A stretch of 43,723 bases of DNA from Thiomargarita sp. (GTDB taxonomy: Bacteria; Pseudomonadota; Gammaproteobacteria; Beggiatoales; Beggiatoaceae). Location of the stretch: the NCBI GenBank assembly GCA_022729575.1, contig DZAL01000026.1, positions 1 to 43,723 of the forward strand, given 5' to 3'. The position numbers and the translations under genes are program-made. The notes beneath the pieces were generated by a model. The model searched no databases. It was not told where the DNA came from and saw only the letters and a list, made by a program, of their open reading frames with translations. Shown here piece after piece: positions 1-8,953 of this stretch; positions within the stretch are counted from its first letter, which is position 1, and each line of letters begins with the position of its first letter.

Positions 1-132
1 TCCCAGAGGGCGAGGGGTGAAAGAAAATACCAGAAAATTTCTGCTTCAGTACTTATTAATCAACAATGGCGCATCTGCTTTCGTTGGTACGAAGGTCATG
101 CTTATGAAGTAGAAATCGTCGATTATCATTGA
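1..132 (+). pseudogene. higB: HigB (RelE-type) toxin, 3' end, damaged
   Basis: The frame ending at the TGA at 130-132 reads INQQWRICFRW followed by an EGHAYEVEIVDYH tail, which is the typical C-terminus of HigB/RelE-family mRNA interferases. The gene starts outside the window. Upstream of the match, the residues (codons 1-18) do not look like the usual family sequence, so a frameshift in that part is likely. The HigA reading frame follows 8 bp later, the normal higBA order. The family cleaves ribosome-bound mRNA; this copy is probably inactive because its partner is also broken. Confidence 0.7.
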
Positions 133-140
133 GGTCTATT

Positions 141-464
141 ATGAATACTAGAGAGTTTGAACCGATTACCCCTGGTGAAATTTTACGCGAAGAATTTCTG
201 ATTCCCTTAAACTTTACCGCAGACCAACTAGCATAAGGTCTTCAGGTGTCATCTGAGTTGGTCCAACAACTGCTGGATGGAGAACGCCCGATAACCGCCG
301 AGTTGGCTTTACGTTTAGGTCTGTTTTTCCAAATGGAAGCTCTCTTTTGGTTAAATTTACAAACCCGCTATGATTTATTATGTGTTCAACACCCCCGGTT
401 TGACCGTTTACCACAAGAAGTCAAACCGTGTCTGGCACGGCCACTACCAATGGTGATGGTCTGA
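141..464 (+). pseudogene. higA: HigA antitoxin with in-frame stop
   Basis: The ATG at 141 opens a frame reading PGEILREEFLIPL, the conserved start of HigA (XRE-family helix-turn-helix) antitoxins. A TAA at 234-236 stops it after 31 codons, inside the HTH. The same frame continues without any further stop to 464, giving the rest of the domain (ITAELALRLGLFF, ALFWLNLQTRYDL). The family normally has an intact LA-x-x-L at the point of the stop, so this is a point nonsense change in an otherwise conserved gene. A dispersed repeat begins at 458 and supplies the last codons. Known role of the family: neutralises HigB and represses the operon. Here it is most likely dead unless reinitiation at the ATG at 246 gives a partial protein. 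Confidence 0.8.
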
Positions 465-565
465 ATCAGAATTTTCAGAATGTTAGAATTAACAGAATGA
501 GTGATTCAGTTCATTCTGTGGTTTTGGCAAAATTTGCCGTGACTGCTGGTCGTGTAGGGGGTCAG
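458..565 (+). repeat. Dispersed repeat, copy 1 (GGTCTGAATCAGAATTT type)
   Basis: This stretch is about 80% identical to 1225-1332 in the same orientation, from GGTCTGAATCAGAATTTYCAG through GTGTAGGGGG. It overlaps the end of the higA remnant. The stretch 566-844 that follows has no gene I can support; it is AT-rich with a short ATATATATA run near 637. Confidence 0.75.
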
Positions 566-844
566 TCCTGAAGTTTGACCAATGGTTACCTCCTCATTGG
601 TGTCAGTTGGTGTGTTCACCCACAGTCAGTCAATAATATATATAACACTGGTTCGCTTGGATTTAGTTGAGAGTTTCTATTTTCACGATTGATTGACTCT
701 ATTTTAAGAATAAACGAAATCTTCAAGAAAGTCAATTTTGGTGATACCCTCCCCTATCACCATTTAACCACGTCAGACCTAGTTAAAATGGTGATTTTTA
801 CCCCGTTCGAATTTCAAAAATAGCTAATTGGCAAAGTAATTGCG

Positions 845-1198
845 TTATTTCTCAGCTACTAACAGACGATAATGATTAGACAATCTCCCACCATATTTAT
901 TGTGACAGGCACGTTTTTCAATCCAACACTTCTCCTCCAATTCTTTGAGTGCTCGACAGACGGTGATGTAGGAATAACCAGAAGTTGTTGATAATATCGC
1001 TAGTGTTTCTTTACAAGTATTACTACCTTTTGCCTGTTGTTGGAGTGTGTCGTACAAGTCTTTAGCACTACGAGACAGTGGTATTTTCGACTTCAGTTGA
1101 CCTCTAAGAAATTCTCGCCACCCCACCACCTTCTGGGATAACTCCCGTACTGTGCCTTCACTACCAGAGGTGTGTGGATTGAAAGTTAAAGCAGTCAT
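845..1198 (-). CDS. Small winged-helix DNA-binding protein
   Basis: The 117-residue product has a C-terminal winged-helix-like segment: an AILSTTSGYSYITVCRALKEL recognition region followed by a basic wing near KRACHNKYGG. This layout resembles the HTH modules found in plasmid replication and phage-type regulators, but I cannot name the family. The start at 1198 is chosen over the ATG at 1204 because GAGGAG lies about 8 nt before the inner ATG but only 2-3 nt before the outer one. The N-terminal 30 residues look unstructured. It stands alone between two copies of the same repeat (458-565 and 1225-1332), so it may have been carried in with them. Role as a DNA-binding regulator is inferred only. 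Confidence 0.6.
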   Translation of the reverse strand: MTALTFNPHTSGSEGTVRELSQKVVGWREFLRGQLKSKIPLSRSAKDLYDTLQQQAKGSNTCKETLAILSTTSGYSYITVCRALKELEEKCWIEKRACHNKYGGRLSNHYRLLVAEK

Positions 1199-1224
1199 GT
1201 TCATTACTCCTCAATATGTTAATG

Positions 1225-1332
1225 GTCTGAATCAGAATTTCCAGAATTTTAGAATTAGCAGAATGGGTGATTCGGTTCATTCTCGTGTGTTAGCAAAATT
1301 TGCCGGTGACTGCCAGTGTGTAGGGGGCAGCC
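1225..1332 (+). repeat. Dispersed repeat, copy 2
   Basis: Direct repeat of 458-565. Together the two copies bracket the winged-helix gene at 845-1198. Just downstream, 1331-1352 (CTCAATGCC then TTAAGTTAAGC) recurs inverted at 1889-1911. Confidence 0.75.
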
Positions 1333-1549
1333 TCAATGCCATTTAAGTTAAGCAATATCAATACTTAAAGTATTGGATAAAAGCGATTGCAGAAAGCTAG
1401 AGATAACACCCCTTTGAGAGGCATTGGGGTCAAGCCTTGGGTTTGACCGAGTTGAGTTCTCCTATGAGAAAAATTAGTTTTCAAATTAATTAGGGGTTTC
1501 AAAATTTCGCTTTGAATTCGATGAAATAAATTGTATTCGAACTAAAGTT

Positions 1550-1611
1550 GCATATCGAGCCACGAAATTGTATGCATATCGAGCTACGAAATTGTATGCA
1601 GATCGAACAAC
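1550..1611 (+). repeat. 24-bp tandem repeat
   Basis: Two full units beginning GCATATCGAG and ending AAATTGTAT occupy 1550-1573 and 1574-1597, differing by one base. A third, partial and diverged unit starts at 1598 (GCAGATCGA). The rest of 1333-2130 is without a supportable gene and is made of repeats. Confidence 0.7.
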
Positions 1612-1761
1612 ACTTTAGGTAAAGTAATGTTACTCGGTCACCCTTTAACCGCATGATTACTTGCTATCAGACCGCTTTAACCCTCTAATTTGAGAATAAA
1701 CACCGCTTAACCATACTATTTGACCATACTATATTAATTGTTATTATTTGAATCAGAATTA

Positions 1762-1996
1762 GCGAGCGTAGGGTGCGTAGGATGCGTAGGGTGCATTAGG
1801 CGCGTCTTTTTGCGCCGTAACGCATCATTCCTGATGGCTTGGTGGCAACCTTGAAGGTCTGGTTTTAGACCTTCAAGGTTTCTTTGGCAGGCTTAACTTA
1901 ATGGCATTGAGTGTATAGGGGGGGGTAGCGAGCGTAGGGTGCGTTAGGCGCGTCTTTTTGCGCCGTAACGCACCATTCCTGATGGCTTGGTGGCAA
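1762..1996 (+). repeat. Duplicated GC-rich palindromic element with a hairpin between
   Basis: Two direct copies, 1762-1846 and 1928-1996, contain the palindrome GGTGCRTTAGGCGCG / CGCCGTAACGCAYC around a CTTTTTG loop (1789-1825 and 1938-1974) and then CATTCCTGATGGCTTGGTGGCAA. Between them, 1847-1880 is a perfect 14-bp stem hairpin (AACCTTGAAGGTCT / AGACCTTCAAGGTT, 6-nt loop). The copies look like a non-coding REP or MITE-type element rather than a gene terminator, because no gene ends here. Confidence 0.75.
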
Positions 1997-2134
1997 TTTA
2001 CACGAGGGGGTTCTTGAACACTTCTCTTCAAATGGTCGTCTTGGCGTTTCTATCTCTCCTCCTCAAAAGATTTTGAACAGGTTCTCAGAACTCACCCAAG
2101 CACCAGCCTATTACCAAACTTTGCCTAAAGCGCC

Positions 2135-2197
2135 ATGACCGTTCAGTATACGACTAAATTTCTCAAGCAATTATCCCGTATTCCTGCCTTGGAAAGA
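2135..2197 (+). pseudogene. Possible RelE/ParE-type toxin, 5' fragment
   Basis: The first 18 codons from the ATG at 2135 read MTVQYTTKFLKQLSRIPA, which resembles the start of RelE/ParE toxins (a beta strand, then FLKQL-x-x-IP). Homology stops at about 2197 where the repeat also found near 9053 and 16580 begins. A second open frame ending in a TGA that overlaps this ATG (2132-2136) reads SPPQKILNRF and may be the tail of another lost gene. The evidence is short-motif only. Confidence 0.35.
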
Positions 2198-2204
2198 AGT
2201 CGAA

Positions 2205-2291
2205 ACCGTTCCAAACTCAGGGCCAAGCCAAAGTTGATAAAGACGTGGAGTCTAAAACTGAAGTTGGAGTCCAAAACAGGTTTTGGACTCC
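2205..2291 (+). repeat. Junction repeat ending in 26-bp palindrome (copy 1)
   Basis: The segment (GGCCAAGCCAAAGTTGATAA onwards) matches 9051-9152 and 16580-16679 but is shortened inside. Its last part, 2266-2291, is the palindrome GGAGTCCAAAACAG / GTTTTGGACTCC with one central mismatch. The palindrome lies 15 bp past the stop codon of the C13 gene at 2307. No T-run follows on the minus strand, so it is not a standard intrinsic terminator. Confidence 0.8.
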
Positions 2292-2306
2292 GGTACGAAA
2301 GCAGAA

Positions 2307-5300
2307 TTAAAACACCTCAAAACACTGGCTACCCAGCACCCACAACCCCTTATCTCGTGCTTCAAACACATCATTCCCCGCGGGCGACAGGACTCCATAC
2401 AAGCAATATTGGCCCAGCGGTAAGTCTTGGGGCACGGGTAAATCCAACAGGTTTAAAGACGCACTTTGCGGGCGTGGACGACCTGACCACCATTTGGCGG
2501 GCGGGGTCAGCGGGGCAAATTGGTTGAGGTCTTTCATCGTCAGAATTTGTCCATCGGGTAATTGTAGGCCAATATATAAATCATAGCCATAGCCTAAATC
2601 TTCTTTGACCGTGGCCTTGAAAGTTTCGCCACGTTGGTAACGGTCTTTCTCCAATTGAAAAGTGACCGTAGCTTGCGGTGGGGGTTCTACTCCGCCCGTC
2701 ACGGTGATAATTATCGAAGTCTCGCTGCCCGCAATATTTCCTTGCTTATCTTCAGCGTAGAAGGTGATTTCATACTCGCCGTTATAGACCGCATTATTCC
2801 AATTCCAAATCGCCTGCCAAGTATCTTTCTCCTCGGTGGGATACAGGTTTTCCCGGGGAAACGCTAAGATAGGTGTACCGTTGGTATCAATCACTCGATT
2901 CATGCGGGGCGGGCGAATCACGGCCCACACTCGTTCGACTTGACCACTGACAGTCCCCGCTTTGGCTTGCAAACTCAGACTTTGACCAACGGGTAAAGTG
3001 GTGGAAGAGGTGAGACTTTCCACCGTTAAGGTCGAGTCCGCCATTTGCAAGTCGCCATTGATTTTCAGTTGTTTCAACCACTGACCATCTTGAGTGAGGT
3101 CATACACGCCATCCCCATTGTCATCGATTTGCGGTGATTGCGTGGTTTTAGCAGTCTCCTCCGCGCCTGCGACCACCGTGCGTTCGGCTAGTTTGCCTAA
3201 CATCTTATTTTGGTCACGTTGGGCTAATTGGTAGGATTCGAAAAAGTTAGCACCGCTGAGAAGATATTTGGTAAAGAAGCGAGTAAAGCCTTGTTTATCA
3301 ACAAAGTTAGCGGTTTCATTGGCACTGGCACTGGTCAAAATAGCGCGATTGGGTGCTCTGAGAACAGGCAGGAGAGAGCCTGAGTAACACGCTTCAATGA
3401 CTAACACCAGTTGATTCCCCGTGGTTGATTGATAATCATCCAGAATAGCTTTCAAGTCCGTGGCTTCCATATAGTCTAACTTACTCAATTGTAGTTTCTC
3501 CGTGCCACCGTGGTCCATGAAGAACACATACAATGGTTGGTCCAGTTTGCCACGTTCTTTAGCCCAGGTAAAGGCTTGACGAAGGTCGTCTAGGACAATT
3601 GGACGTTCAGGACGTGGGGCATCCACAATGCGGTCATCCAAGCCGTCGCCATTGAAATCGGCCCACTGTTTTGACGACAGGTAGTAAATCTCTTCATTGA
3701 CAAATTTGCGGGCCGCCAGCATTTTGTAGAGGTAAGTGGTAATCGATTCGGTGGTCTCCCATAGACTGTTTGTGCTATCGTTGCCACCACTGGCTATGAG
3801 GATAGCGGCGCGGTTGCCGGTTTGTTTGGGGGGGAAGGTGAGGTGGGCGAGACCTCTAAATTTATTTGCAATCCACAAGCCGCCTTGATGATCGTCAGAT
3901 AAAGCAACAATCTCATTGTTTAATAAACCGGAATTATCTCTGTCAAACACTTTCCAACTCCCTTGCGGGTCGTAATAAACAAGTCCTTCGTTAGTCCCAA
4001 TCCAAAGCCCACCCTGATTGTCACTTAACAAAGAATAGACACGGTTAGATGGTAAACCCGAATTTTCAGTATTAAATGCTTGCCATTCGCCAGTAGGCGT
4101 GTATTTGGCTAACCCTCCCGCTTTTGAATCGGTAACAGTTGCATGATCGCCTATTCCAATCCAAAGGTTACCTTGGTTATCGGTATGAATAACCGAAATA
4201 TTATTGCCCGGTAATCCAGAGTTTTCATTATCAAAAACTTGCCACTGACCTTGAGCATTGTAATGGGCTAAACCACCTTTTGCTCTTTTGAGGCTTCCAT
4301 CAAAGTCAAAATAAAGTGCTTCTCTCGTTCCTATCCACAGACCGCCTTGACCATCGCTATGAAGGGATATAACTTCATTAGAGGGTATTTCAGAATTCAA
4401 AACATCAAAAATTTGCCACTCACCCTGTGCATTACGATGAGCCAAACCACCTAAAGTTCCAATCCATTGACCACCTTGTCCATCATCTAAAAGGGAACGA
4501 ATTATTTGGTGTGGTAGACCTGAATTCTCTGTATTAAACATCTCCCATTGACCTTGAGCAACTTGGTAGTGAATTAATCCTCCTCCCTCTTTAGTTTCAG
4601 AACCATCTACGACACTAATCCATAATCCACCTTGATTATCGTCAAGGAGAGCAGTTATTATTCCAAAAAGTGGAAATTCAATTTCATCAGGATTATGCCA
4701 TTGTCCGTCAGGACTACGGTAGACTAGAAAATTGTCTGTCCCCATCACCAAAAAACTCGCTCCTCCTACCCATAAATTACCTTTATTATCATTGAGTAAG
4801 GTAGTAGACATCAGTGGTACGGTAGCTACACTAAATAGTTGTTCATCCCCATTTGCTGTGTAATGGATTAAACCACTACCGGTTCCGACCCAAACGCCCC
4901 CTTGTCCATCACCAATAATCTCGCTGACCATGATGAAAGAATCTTTGCCAAAAATCAAAGGTTCTTTCTGCGGTTGAACATAGAGCAAACTACCGAAAGT
5001 TCCTAACCACGAGCTCTTTTCTTCAAAAGTATTTGAATTATTGACAAAAAGAGCCGTGACCTGAAAATTTTCCCCCAGTTTAGTCCATTGCTCAGTCCAT
5101 TGATTGTATGATACTAAACCACCATCTACACATTGAGAATCACCATCTTCACCACAATGAAAGCCAACCAGCAATTCCCAGGGAGCCCCCTTAGTGATAG
5201 CAGAAACATTATCTCCCGGTAAACCGGAGTTTTCTTTATTAAAGACTCGCCATTCCCCTTGCGAGGTGTTGTAATAAGCTAATCCTTTCTTTGTTCCAAT

Positions 5301-6098
5301 CCATAATTCGTCTGGTCCATTACTAAAGAGAGCTCCGATATCGTCACTTGGTAAATCAGAATTATCTGTTCTGAATATTTGCCATTGTCCCTGCGCCGTG
5401 TAATGGGCGAGTCCTCCCCCGTTGGTTCCGATCCATAATCCATCCTGACCGTCGTTTAATAGATGTCTGACGTTATTGTTTGGCAAATCCGAATTACCTG
5501 TATTAAACACTTGCCATTGCTCTTTTGTATAGTGGACTAATCCCCCTTCAAAAGTTCCAATCCATAAACCACCCTGTCCATCGTTCAACAAGGAGCCAAT
5601 GTTGTTATCCGGTAAGCCATCTTTTTTATAGAAAACCTGCTGAATTTCCCCCGTTTTCGCATCGCGTTTTTCCAAACCGCCGGCAGTTCCGACCCATAAG
5701 GTATTATCATCATCTGACAGTAATAACGCATAAATAACGCTGCGATTGGTAAATACCTCCCACACCGCATTCTCTTGCGAGATATTCGACTTGGCAACCA
5801 CTTGAATTTTGACCGTGCCGATATTCCCAGCGGCATCTGACACCAAGACCACATCAAAGCCGGCTTGGTCTGGGGCTTGATAAGTCACTTCATTACCCAC
5901 GCCTATAATCCAACCTTTTTGGGCCGACCAAGTGATTTGCCCAGTCGTACCAGAAACGGTTAGAGTGATTTTTTCGCCAACTTCGACCACGGGCGCAACG
6001 GGCGTGAAGGTGAGGTCGGCGGCGTGGGTTAGCGCCGAGTTGATAAGCAATAACCAAGTAGCTAAGAAAAAATAGTTGAGTTTAAGTAAGTTTGTCAT
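2307..6098 (-). CDS. Exported Reg_prop beta-propeller C13/caspase-like peptidase
   Basis: The product has 1263 aa from the ATG at 6098 (AGGAGAC 7 nt upstream; an in-frame ATG at 6152 lacks one). Residues 1-27 form a signal peptide ending near THAA. Next come an Ig-like domain (about 28-100) and about 14 Reg_prop blades with GLWIGT-type motifs (about 110-750), enough for two seven-bladed propellers. A peptidase domain begins at GNRAAILIASGG (about 759); the FMDHGG histidine is near 862 and the IEACYSGS cysteine near 903, the dyad pattern of legumain C13 and related caspase-fold enzymes. An Ig-like domain and a shared C-terminal domain (about 1146-1263, ending CFEVF) follow. It probably acts in the periplasm or at the surface. 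Propellers of this type sense ligands in hybrid two-component sensors; here no kinase is present, so gating of the protease is inference. A conserved hairpin lies 81 bp upstream. Confidence 0.9.
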   Translation of the reverse strand: MTNLLKLNYFFLATWLLLINSALTHAADLTFTPVAPVVEVGEKITLTVSGTTGQITWSAQKGWIIGVGNEVTYQAPDQAGFDVVLVSDAAGNIGTVKIQVVAKSNISQENAVWEVFTNRSVIYALLLSDDDNTLWVGTAGGLEKRDAKTGEIQQVFYKKDGLPDNNIGSLLNDGQGGLWIGTFEGGLVHYTKEQWQVFNTGNSDLPNNNVRHLLNDGQDGLWIGTNGGGLAHYTAQGQWQIFRTDNSDLPSDDIGALFSNGPDELWIGTKKGLAYYNTSQGEWRVFNKENSGLPGDNVSAITKGAPWELLVGFHCGEDGDSQCVDGGLVSYNQWTEQWTKLGENFQVTALFVNNSNTFEEKSSWLGTFGSLLYVQPQKEPLIFGKDSFIMVSEIIGDGQGGVWVGTGSGLIHYTANGDEQLFSVATVPLMSTTLLNDNKGNLWVGGASFLVMGTDNFLVYRSPDGQWHNPDEIEFPLFGIITALLDDNQGGLWISVVDGSETKEGGGLIHYQVAQGQWEMFNTENSGLPHQIIRSLLDDGQGGQWIGTLGGLAHRNAQGEWQIFDVLNSEIPSNEVISLHSDGQGGLWIGTREALYFDFDGSLKRAKGGLAHYNAQGQWQVFDNENSGLPGNNISVIHTDNQGNLWIGIGDHATVTDSKAGGLAKYTPTGEWQAFNTENSGLPSNRVYSLLSDNQGGLWIGTNEGLVYYDPQGSWKVFDRDNSGLLNNEIVALSDDHQGGLWIANKFRGLAHLTFPPKQTGNRAAILIASGGNDSTNSLWETTESITTYLYKMLAARKFVNEEIYYLSSKQWADFNGDGLDDRIVDAPRPERPIVLDDLRQAFTWAKERGKLDQPLYVFFMDHGGTEKLQLSKLDYMEATDLKAILDDYQSTTGNQLVLVIEACYSGSLLPVLRAPNRAILTSASANETANFVDKQGFTRFFTKYLLSGANFFESYQLAQRDQNKMLGKLAERTVVAGAEETAKTTQSPQIDDNGDGVYDLTQDGQWLKQLKINGDLQMADSTLTVESLTSSTTLPVGQSLSLQAKAGTVSGQVERVWAVIRPPRMNRVIDTNGTPILAFPRENLYPTEEKDTWQAIWNWNNAVYNGEYEITFYAEDKQGNIAGSETSIIITVTGGVEPPPQATVTFQLEKDRYQRGETFKATVKEDLGYGYDLYIGLQLPDGQILTMKDLNQFAPLTPPAKWWSGRPRPQSASLNLLDLPVPQDLPLGQYCLYGVLSPAGNDVFEARDKGLWVLGSQCFEVF

Positions 6099-6179
6099 GT
6101 TTAGTCTCCTGTAAAATAGTAAAATAGTGATAGTGCAATAATTATAGCACAACGAAAGTTATAGTACAACGAAAGTTAT

Positions 6180-6249
6180 AGTACAACGAATTTAGAAATA
6201 AACGAATTGGTGACGGGCTTAATTCGTTTATTTCTAAATTCGTGGTACT
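6180..6249 (+). repeat. Long hairpin AATTCG/CGAATT family, copy 1
   Basis: A 29-bp stem (AGTACAACGAATTTAGAAAT... against ...CTAAATTCGTGGTACT) with one mismatch encloses a 12-nt loop GGTGACGGGCTT. It lies 81 bp before the start of the C13 gene. Related copies lie at 6405-6473, 14551-14622, 20635-20705 and, diverged, 16173-16250. Confidence 0.9.
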
Positions 6250-6276
6250 CATCAAGTCATTATACTCCCTCGTTAA

Positions 6277-6357
6277 GATGCAATATGGGTGATGTCTTAG
6301 GACTGCCAGTCCTCAAAGGACTGGCAGTCCTGACTGTACCATCACCCATATTGCATC
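6277..6357 (+). repeat. Nested double hairpin
   Basis: Outer arms GATGCAATATGGGTGATG (6277-6294) and its exact complement (6340-6357) enclose an inner 15-bp stem AGGACTGCCAGTCCT / AGGACTGGCAGTCCT (6299-6313 and 6317-6331). The element sits between two copies of the AATTCG hairpin. Confidence 0.85.
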
Positions 6358-6404
6358 ACTACCCAATAATTATTGGGCAATAATTATAGCACAACGAAAG
6401 TTAT

Positions 6405-6473
6405 AGTACCACGAATTTAGAAATCAACGAATTGGTGAGGGGTTAATTCGTTGATTTCTAAATTCGTGGTACT
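6405..6473 (+). repeat. Long hairpin AATTCG/CGAATT family, copy 2
   Basis: A perfect 29-bp stem with loop GGTGAGGGGTT. The flank GCAATAATTATAGCAC... is duplicated from 6135 onward, so copies 1 and 2 arose by a direct duplication. Just beyond it, CTCCCCCGTTAATAAGCACT (6490-6509) runs into the stop codon of the Fic gene. Confidence 0.9.
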
Positions 6474-6496
6474 CGACAACCCGTTGTACTCCCCCG

Positions 6497-7693
6497 TTAA
6501 TAAGCACTCGAATACAACTGTGGCAACCAATAATAAGCCACTGCCGACGGTATCCCAAGTTGAACCACTCCCTTGGCGGTCGGTGACACCAATAAACCTT
6601 CAATCAACAATTGCTTGAGAATATTCCGCGCCGTCCGTTCTGGCAACCGCGTCACTCGTTGGGCTTCGCCTCTGGATAATTCACCTCTCAGCAAAACCGC
6701 TTGCAAAATCTCCGTCGCCTCGGCCCGCAGTGCTGGAAAAGGTAACAGGCCGGTGCGTCGTCCTTCTACATAGCCATGAATCCGTTCTAACAAAGCATCT
6801 AATTGTAACAAACCTTGCATAAAAATAATCTGGTCCAGGCAAGTTTCCAAAAAAAATCGACAAAACGCTAACAGTCCTTGATTGGATAAATTACCTCGTC
6901 CATCATAATCGTGTTGGCGTGGTGCATCGGCCTGGGTTAAGGCCACTAGATAATCATCACGTTGTCGCGCTAGACCACGACTGACCGTCCATAAACCATA
7001 ACCGGTTAAAATTTGTCCTAAGTAGGCATCACTGAACAATCGCGCCACTCGACCATTGCCATCTACAAACGGATGTATCTACATTAAACGCTGATGAGAA
7101 GCCGCCGTCGCTATCAATTTTTTCGCACCATGATATTGACTGGGCGAATAGACCCGACTAAAGGTTTCGAGAAATAGCGGGAGAGTATCAGGTCGTGGTG
7201 GCAGATGTCCTCCCACTTGTACCTCACGGTCACGTAATTGTCCTGCTGTCACCTCTACTTTGGTTTGATGAGTAGGGTCACTGACCCATTTTAATTCCTC
7301 GGGCCTGGAGTCATAAAATTGTTGGTGAATCCAACGGATAAATTGACTATCAGCCACATTGAGAGAGGTTTCGGTAGCCAACCGTTGTTCAATCTGACGT
7401 TGGACTTGAATATGAATACAACTTTCTATTTGTAGGACCCGTTTCGCGGGGTCCGTAGAATAATTTTGTCGCATCGCTTTTTCAATGTCAATCGGATGAG
7501 TGTGATGACCTTCCAGACGATTGGAATAATAGCTATTCATAATCCGCAATAATTCCACCAGCGGCTGACGACTTAATGGATGTAATTGTCCTCCCAAGGT
7601 CGCCGAAGCACTGCAAATTTGCAGTGCTAGGTCTTCTAATGGTTCCGTACCAGTGGGAAAGAGCGGCTGCATTTGAAAAGGATGATCGTACAT
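6497..7693 (-). pseudogene. Fic-family AMPylase-type protein broken by TAG
   Basis: One reading frame covers about 398 codons, interrupted only by a TAG at 7079-7081. Upstream: the Fic N-terminal domain with the PLVELLRIMNSYYSNRLEG region, where the S/T-xxxE/G inhibitory helix type is usually found. Directly after the stop: the catalytic motif HPFVDGNGRVAR, then a C-terminal winged-helix (RVTRLPERTARNILKQLL) and SAY at the end. In related Fic proteins the residue at the stop (before IHPF) is usually Trp, so a single TGG to TAG change explains it. Fic enzymes transfer AMP or other nucleotides to proteins. Without readthrough, neither half would work: the first lacks the active site. The last codons overlap a dispersed repeat shared with the ParE gene at 14645. 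Confidence 0.85.
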
Positions 7694-7807
7694 AATTTTG
7701 CCGATAGGGTTGCCGATAAATAATTATTGTATCTGCTGGATTATATAGCATTATCAAACCATTTTCAATAGACTGCGCTACTCATTTTGCCGATGTTTTA
7801 GTAATCG

Positions 7808-7912
7808 TAGGTTGGAGTGAACGAAGCGAACTCCAACATTCCTCTTCTACACTAGGTTGGAGTTCGCTCACGCTCACTCCAACCTACACCTACTGACGCT
7901 CACCCCAACCTA
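7808..7912 (+). repeat. AGGTTGGAGTGAGCG palindromic repeat
   Basis: Arms TAGGTTGGAGTGA...(7808) and ...TCACTCCAACCTAC (7888) form an imperfect palindrome with internal copies of the same word, plus a half copy to 7912. Other copies: 8801-8880, 15202-15430 (split by another element) and a single half at 16441-16470. Confidence 0.85.
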
Positions 7913-7920
7913 CCTCCACT

Positions 7921-8451
7921 TCAACGTTGTTCAAGCAACTGCATAAGTAATGCTTTATGTTCTTTCAACAGTTTTTGTTGTTCGGTTATTACGCCTGACA
8001 ATTGTTGATGCAGTTTTCCCAAGACGGCTACTAATTCCCCATACTGCGCCAATAACCGCTGTTCCTCAGCACGTTGTCGTTTGCGGGAACGATATGCCAC
8101 TAAAGGTGGTCGATTCAAGCGAAGACGTTGTAAAGTGAAAACGCCCGTTGGAGTTAATGGATGCAAGAGACCTTCTTCTAGTTCCACTAAATGAGTAGAA
8201 CGAGGTTCCTGGCGTGGATTCCACAATACCGGGGCCGTGGTTGAGAGTGGCCAGTAATCTAGTTTGTACTGATTGCAACGCACACAGCAGTAAATCAAGT
8301 TCTCTAACTCATCTCCGCCTTGATGGGTGCGTGGTTGAAAATGGTCAATCGTCAGTTCACCACCGGTATCAACCTCTTCTACACCACAATATTCACAAGC
8401 AAAATTAGCACGTTGTCGGATTTGGGTACGAAGGTCGGCAGAAATACTCAT
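7921..8451 (-). CDS. HNH endonuclease-type protein
   Basis: The 176-residue product carries an HNH zinc-ribbon nuclease motif near the N-terminus: CEYCG (about 19-23), the TIDHFQPRTHQGG histidine region (about 34-46), then NLIYCCVRCNQYK (about 51-63) with the second Cys pair. This matches the HNH family (Pfam HNH/HNH_5 type). The C-terminal third is rich in Gln, Leu and Arg and predicts helical or coiled coil. It overlaps the upstream 103-aa gene by ATGA (8448-8451), so the two are translationally coupled. Such pairs are frequent stand-alone genes in cyanobacteria and sulfur bacteria; the substrate is not known. Possible roles are nuclease in a defence or TA-like module. Confidence 0.85.
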   Translation of the reverse strand: MSISADLRTQIRQRANFACEYCGVEEVDTGGELTIDHFQPRTHQGGDELENLIYCCVRCNQYKLDYWPLSTTAPVLWNPRQEPRSTHLVELEEGLLHPLTPTGVFTLQRLRLNRPPLVAYRSRKRQRAEEQRLLAQYGELVAVLGKLHQQLSGVITEQQKLLKEHKALLMQLLEQR

Positions 8452-8759
8452 ACGGCCAAAGATAAACGAGAGGTTTGAACTAAATGACGACGTAATTCCA
8501 GGTTGTCTTGTGTTAGCCGTTCATTTTCCACCGTTAGCCTTTGAATCTGTTTAGTCACGGCTTCTAGTTGAATTAATCCCTCGGCCACTTGTTGTTTTAA
8601 AGTTAGGAAAGTTTCCGCCGGTGTCATCCTCAAGTTTTCATCCTCGGTTTGGTCCTGAAGCGCATACCAAGTGGTTAATAAAGACTGTTCTGCCAAGGAT
8701 AATGGCTGACCGCGGGTAGCTTGGTCATGTAGTTGCTTGGCGGTCGTGTCTGAAATCAT
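8448..8759 (-). CDS. Coiled-coil protein coupled to HNH nuclease
   Basis: The 103-residue product starts at an ATG with AAGGAG 9 nt upstream. The first half reads LHDQATRGQPLSLAEQSLL and TTWYALQDQTEDE; the second half (about 50-95) is a Leu/Gln/Glu heptad-rich coiled coil (IQLEAVTKQIQRLTVENERL). No enzymatic motif is visible. Four-base overlap with the HNH gene suggests the two proteins act together, the coiled coil probably pairing with the helical tail of the HNH protein. Function unknown. Confidence 0.75.
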   Translation of the reverse strand: MISDTTAKQLHDQATRGQPLSLAEQSLLTTWYALQDQTEDENLRMTPAETFLTLKQQVAEGLIQLEAVTKQIQRLTVENERLTQDNLELRRHLVQTSRLSLAV

Positions 8760-8800
8760 TTGTTAGCTCCTTTATTTGAGAGAAGTGAATGTGGTGAATG

Positions 8801-8880
8801 TAGGTTGGAGTGAGCACCAGCAAACTCTAACATTCATCTTATACCTATGTTGGAGTTCGCAGACGCTCACTCCAACCTAC
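8801..8880 (+). repeat. AGGTTGGAGTGAGCG palindromic repeat, copy 2
   Basis: Diverged copy of 7808-7888, with arms TAGGTTGGAGTGAGC and GCTCACTCCAACCTA. It lies in the 400-bp gap between 8760 and 9160, which otherwise contains only a C11 gene fragment and the junction repeat. Confidence 0.8.
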
Positions 8881-8953
8881 ACCCACAGTTGAATTATAGC
8901 ATAGTATTAGAGAGAAGTTCAAGAAAAAATCCAATTTAACCGTGTTAACCGTG

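Noticed and set aside
2266..2291. Intrinsic terminator at the 26-bp palindromes
   Set aside because: No T-run follows on either strand at any of the six sites.
2198..2527. Plus-strand frame continuing from the ParE-like start over the C13 3' end
   Set aside because: From 2198 it is repeat and antisense to the C13 C-terminus; only the first about 18 codons look like protein.
2307..6098. Hybrid two-component sensor because of Reg_prop repeats
   Set aside because: No transmembrane helix, histidine kinase or response regulator part follows; the output domain is a C13-type peptidase.
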